DNA of 64,000 bases from Apodemus sylvaticus (lineage: Eukaryota > Chordata > Mammalia > Rodentia > Muridae), in contig NC_067482.1 in NCBI RefSeq assembly GCF_947179515.1, positions 79,225,444 through 79,289,443 on the forward strand. The letters run 5' to 3'. Position 1 is the stretch's first letter. The number at the start of each line of letters is the position of its first letter. Below the pieces are notes generated by a model. That model had not been told where the DNA came from and made no database searches. It worked only from the letters and a program-made list of their open reading frames with translations. The position numbers were made by a program, and so were the translations under genes. This document shows, one piece after another, positions 62,401-64,000 of this stretch.

Positions 62401-63689
62401 GGAAAGTATGATGGGTCTATTTAAGGAACAGGAATGAAACAGTGTGATAATATACACTTACAGTCTCACAACTCAAGAGGCAGGAGGTTTGAGGCCAGGC
62501 TAAGCTAGCCCTGACCCCTACCTTTAAGCCTGTCTAGAAAAATAAGAAAGAAGAAATGAAGCCTTGTGTGTGTTACACCTGACATCAGCAGTCAGTGGGT
62601 GAGGGGGCAGGAGTCGTTGTTGGGATGCGCCACTGAGAGCAGAGGATATAGTTCCTGATTGGCTTAGCGCTGTCCAGGCATAATGAACACTGCATTTTGC
62701 AGGGTCCAGTATCCATCAAAGTGCAGGTACCCAACATGCAGGATAAGACGGAATGGAAGCTGAATGGTCAGGGGCTGGTCTTCACTCTCCCACTCACAGA
62801 CCAGGTATGTTTTGCCACCCCCAATTGATACAGGTGCTTTGGGGTCAGTGAGTTGGACCCCAGCTTTTTCCAGATGGTCTTAACAAGGGGATGAATGGAC
62901 TTTCTTTGATCCACAGGTCTCTGTCATCAAAGTGAAGATTCATGAAGCCACAGGCATGCCTGCAGGGAAACAGAAACTACAGTATGAAGTAAGCAAGGGT
63001 AACCCGGTTCTGCCCCTTAGGTTCCAACTCCTCTACCATCCCTGAAACAATCTGTACAAAGTATAATGGAGAGAGAGACCTGTATGTGGCCATCCTAGAA
63101 GAGATCCAGCTGGAATGCTGGGCAGATGAACCTGATGGAGCTGGATTCTGACAGCATAGTCCAATTCAGGGTCTAAAATCCTTTGTGTGTGGCGTTGGAT
63201 GGGGATAGCCTGGTTGTTTATGTAGATGCAAAGGGATCTTAAGGTTTTCTGGGGCCTCCTCTTCCTCTAAAATAGGGTGTTGAATAAGGTAATCACTAAA
63301 GGCCTTTGGTCCCGAGAAGTCAGCTGTGCCTTGTTGGTCAGTTGGTCATGGCTAGCATTTGGGAAAGTTGAAAACTACACCAAATGTTGACACATCTGTT
63401 GGAAAGAAGGAAGGAAGGGAAAAGAGGTGTTCTAGAAGAAGCCAAAGTTCCATACTTCACTGACCTCTGACCTTCCCTTAAGCTTCCATATTGGTGAAGT
63501 CTAGAATGTTCATGGCAAGCTCAGTTGTGTGAGGCTGCGTGTGATCAAAAAAAGGTGGCTTACAGTAAGACATTGTCTGTCTTCCAGGGCATCTTCATCA
63601 AGGATTCCAACTCCCTGGCTTACTACAACATGGCCAGTGGTGCTGTCATCCACTTGGCCCTCAAGGAGAGAGGCGGCAGGAAGAAGTAG
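44372..63689 (+). CDS. Sf3a1: Sf3a1, splicing factor 3a subunit 1 (16 coding exons, 791 aa)
   Basis: SF3A1 (SF3a120, yeast Prp21) is a nuclear subunit of the SF3a complex with SF3A2 and SF3A3. It is needed to form 17S U2 snRNP and the prespliceosome, and its C-terminal ubiquitin-like domain contacts U1 snRNA. All 16 exons, listed separately, join in frame to 791 codons and match human SF3A1 (793 aa) nearly throughout. Seen: MQAGPVQAVPPPPP start; SURP1 at about residues 52-94 (NIVDKTASFVAR; FNFLNPNDPYHAYYRHKVSE); a Gln run; SURP2 at about 165-207 (VVKLTAQFVARNGRQFLTQL); a charged Glu/Lys region; an acidic tract; long Pro-rich segments (about 550-680); KKLKTEDSLMPEEEFLRRNK; the ubiquitin-like domain (about 705-791) ending GGRKK. 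Relative to human it lacks two residues in the acidic tract (EEDQEK versus EEDDKQEK as recalled). It shares a promoter with Ccdc157. Confidence 0.98.
44812..45052 (+). repeat. Intronic direct duplication, copy 1 (upstream of Sf3a1 exon 2)
   Basis: Starts TGCAGTGTCCACTCCATGAG and ends CTGTTAGCTGTTT-like sequence. It is about 94 percent identical by eye to 46,082-46,320. It is not an SINE or LTR that I recognise. Confidence 0.9.
45183..45304 (+). CDS. Sf3a1: Sf3a1 coding exon 2
   Basis: Residues 22-61 plus two bases: PMEEEASSKEDSTPSKPVVG then IIYPPPEVRNIVDKTASFVA. It begins SURP1. Acceptor TTTTTTCACAG. Both ends are flanked by a ~240-bp duplicated intron segment. Confidence 0.97.
46082..46320 (+). 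repeat. Intronic direct duplication, copy 2 (downstream of Sf3a1 exon 2)
   Basis: Same orientation as copy 1 and 1.27 kb away. Shared long exact blocks include ATGGGCTTTAATCAACTTGG and TGTGATGCTAATAATTAGAG. Differences are scattered substitutions and indels of 1-4 bp. Confidence 0.9.
46840..47845 (+). repeat. Cluster of SINEs in Sf3a1 intron 2
   Basis: Plus B1 at about 46,840-46,965, a B2-superfamily element at about 47,280-47,425, plus B1 at 47,515-47,650, and a younger plus B1 at 47,657-47,845 with an AAAT-repeat tail. A CT-rich tract lies at 47,429-47,492. Confidence 0.8.
50351..50558 (+). CDS. Sf3a1: Sf3a1 coding exon 3
   Basis: Residues 62-131. Completes SURP1 and contains VMQQQQQAAQQQLPQK. 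Donor AAG/GTTTGG. Confidence 0.97.
51407..51664 (+). CDS. Sf3a1: Sf3a1 coding exon 4
   Basis: Residues 132-217, encoding the whole SURP2 module (FDLDVVKLTAQFVARNGRQF; YQFDFLRPQHSLFNYFTKLV). Donor AAG/GTGCAG. Confidence 0.98.
51812..51960 (+). repeat. B1 SINE with target-site duplication
   Basis: A young-looking B1 (GCCAGGCAGTGGTGGCACAC) flanked by AAAAGTTTTTAT at 51,800-51,811 and again at 51,961-51,972, a 12-bp perfect target-site duplication. Confidence 0.95.
51973..54115. repeat. Dense mixed-orientation SINE cluster in Sf3a1 intron 4
   Basis: Minus B3-like at about 51,975-52,145; minus B1s at about 52,180-52,295, 52,340-52,460 and 53,115-53,225; plus B1 at 53,375-53,490; truncated plus B2 at 53,689-53,805; minus B3 at about 53,925-54,110. 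Little unique sequence remains. Confidence 0.75.
54886..54960 (+). CDS. Sf3a1: Sf3a1 coding exon 5
   Basis: Residues 218-242: ILIPPKGLFAKLKKEAENPR then EVLDQ. Acceptor CTTTTAG, donor CAG/GTAAAC. Confidence 0.97.
55751..55924 (+). repeat. B1 SINE with poly-A tail and target-site duplication
   Basis: GCCAGGCGGTGGTGGCACAC start and a run of about 22 A at the end. Flanks CAAAGCCCA at 55,742-55,750 and 55,925-55,933 are a 9-bp duplication. A degraded B1 lies just upstream (55,645-55,740). Confidence 0.93.
56822..56972 (+). CDS. Sf3a1: Sf3a1 coding exon 6
   Basis: Residues 243-292 plus one base: VCYRVEWAKFQERERKKEEE, then the DWHDFVVVETVDFQPNEQ segment involved in SF3A3 contact in the family. Donor G/GTTGGT. 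Confidence 0.97.
57246..57790 (-). repeat. Old rodent LTR-like repeat with nested B1
   Basis: Host repeat words TTTCCTAGAGGAACAGAACT and CAAGTTGACAACCAAGAATA mark its two ends. A plus B1 at 57,449-57,610 interrupts it, flanked by AAGAGTG(TG)GGCAAGCTG copies at 57,430-57,447 and 57,612-57,627. Family and orientation of the host are tentative. Confidence 0.6.
57795..57892 (-). repeat. B1 SINE remnant
   Basis: CACAGGGTCTCTATGTTGCC and GTAAACCAGGCTGGCTACAA in minus orientation. Confidence 0.7.
57955..58142 (+). CDS. Sf3a1: Sf3a1 coding exon 7
   Basis: Residues 293-355: GNFPPPTTPEELGARILIQE, then the acidic MEVESDEEDQEKAEETPSQL tract. Donor GAG/GTACAT. Confidence 0.97.
58943..59060 (+). CDS. Sf3a1: Sf3a1 coding exon 8
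   Basis: Residues 356-394 plus one base: GSDDEEEGQKVPPPPETPMP and VIVRKDYDPK. Donor G/GTACGC. Confidence 0.97.
59330..59515 (+). CDS. Sf3a1: Sf3a1 coding exon 9
   Basis: Residues 395-456 plus one base: ASKPLPPAPAPDEYLVSPIT, KMQEHMRIGLLDPRWLEQRD, DDEVYAP. Donor G/GTGAGG. Confidence 0.97.
59826..59960 (+). repeat. B1 SINE
   Basis: TGAGGTGGTGTACACCTTTA, AGTTCAAGGCTAGCCTGGTC; diverged, in Sf3a1 intron 9. Confidence 0.85.
60205..60326 (+). CDS. Sf3a1: Sf3a1 coding exon 10
   Basis: Residues 457-497: GLDIESSLKQLAERRTDIFG, GKKIGEEEIQKPEEK. Donor AAG/GTGCAT. Confidence 0.97.
60420..60665 (+). CDS. Sf3a1: Sf3a1 coding exon 11
   Basis: Residues 498-579: VTWDGHSGSMARTQQAAQAN, then the start of the Pro-rich region to VPRPPA. 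Donor GCG/GTGAGT. Confidence 0.97.
61209..61416 (+). CDS. Sf3a1: Sf3a1 coding exon 12
   Basis: Residues 580-648 plus one base. Met/Pro/Val-rich low-complexity MPPPVRTTVVSAVPVMPRPP to RPPPMIVPT. Donor G/GTTAGT. Confidence 0.97.
61821..61975 (+). CDS. Sf3a1: Sf3a1 coding exon 13
   Basis: Residues 649-700: AFVPAPPVAPVPAPAPMPPV, then SKKLKTEDSLMPEEEFLRRN plus K, which includes a likely nuclear-localisation stretch. Donor AAG/GTCTGT. Confidence 0.97.
62703..62804 (+). CDS. Sf3a1: Sf3a1 coding exon 14
   Basis: Residues 701-734: GPVSIKVQVPNMQDKTEWKL, NGQGLVFTLPLTDQ. First half of the ubiquitin-like domain. Human V in QVLVF is G here. Confidence 0.97.
62917..62988 (+). CDS. Sf3a1: Sf3a1 coding exon 15
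   Basis: Residues 735-758: VSVIKVKIHEATGMPAGKQK then LQYE. Donor GAA/GTAAGC. Confidence 0.97.
63588..63689 (+). CDS. Sf3a1: Sf3a1 coding exon 16 (stop)
   Basis: Residues 759-791 then TAG: GIFIKDSNSLAYYNMASGAV, LALKERGGRKK. The basic RGGRKK tail follows the ubiquitin-like fold and is reported to aid U1 stem-loop 4 binding. Confidence 0.98.
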   Translation, partial: GIFIKDSNSLAYYNMASGAVIHLALKERGGRKK

Positions 63690-63985
63690 CAAGAGATACT
63701 GCAGTTGGACTCCTGCCACTGTACCTCTTTCCACCACCAATTCCAGGAGTTTCCCTGGGACCTCAGGCACAGCCTGGGCGTTTGTTTCTCTGTAAGCCAG
63801 TCTATGGAATTCTGGATTGGAGGTCCTTGGAAAGTCCATTAGGAATTGAAAACCCAGGGTTGTCCCACAGGACAGTTTCATAGTATCAAGTGATGCTTGG
63901 CTGATAGAATATGGTTACTACCATTCATCATTTTGTATCATGCTTTGGTATCTAATAAACCTCTTAAAGCCAGGCATGGTACATG
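63690..63985 (+). other. Sf3a1: Sf3a1 3' UTR and polyadenylation signal
   Basis: AATAAA at 63,954-63,959 predicts cleavage near 63,975. A B1-like start (GCCAGGCATGGTACATGCAT) begins right after it and runs off the window. Confidence 0.75.
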
Positions 63986-64000
63986 CATGCCTGTAAACCT

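Overview
The window is mammalian nuclear DNA from a murine rodent, most likely house mouse. It has spliced genes with GT-AG introns and CpG-rich promoters. It is dense in B1, B2, B3, B4 and ID SINEs and MaLR-type LTR elements, all rodent families. The gene order matches human 22q12.2 (SEC14L2, RNF215, CCDC157, SF3A1), the block I recall on mouse chromosome 11. The few, old-looking ID copies argue mildly against rat. The deduced SF3A1 length (791 aa) is the length I recall for mouse.

Layout. (1) 1-6.4 kb: 5' end of Sec14l2 on the minus strand; exons 1-3 are present and the rest lies left of the window. (2) 6.6-19.4 kb: a gene desert with SINEs, a near-complete minus-oriented MaLR element (12.0-13.76 kb) and nested B1s. 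(3) 19.57-25.4 kb: Rnf215 on the plus strand, 9 coding exons, complete (379 aa). (4) 25.4-27.8 kb: SINE-rich spacer between convergent gene ends. (5) 27.8-44.2 kb: Ccdc157 on the minus strand, 10 coding exons plus two predicted 5' UTR exons, complete (716 aa). One intron carries a 16-copy, 53-bp minisatellite that arose inside a B2 SINE. (6) 44.05-44.37 kb: a compact bidirectional promoter. (7) 44.37-63.97 kb: Sf3a1 on the plus strand, 16 coding exons, complete (791 aa).

The four genes are not a functional operon. Sec14l2 encodes a lipid-binding CRAL-TRIO/GOLD protein, Rnf215 a PA-TM-RING membrane E3 ligase, Ccdc157 a coiled-coil protein with a reported sperm role, and Sf3a1 a U2 snRNP splicing factor. 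The only clear functional coupling is the shared Ccdc157/Sf3a1 promoter. It holds a near-match to an RFX X-box, an NRF1-like site, an ETS site and a YY1 site.

I found no CRISPR, prokaryotic or wholly new gene system. The most unusual structures are the B2-derived minisatellite with higher-order organisation, a ~240-bp direct duplication flanking Sf3a1 exon 2, and a perfect 31-nt palindrome (15-bp arms, 1-nt centre) just after a Ccdc157 5' UTR exon. Exon coordinates were derived by hand from splice sites, reading frame and remembered human orthologues; no alignment was run.
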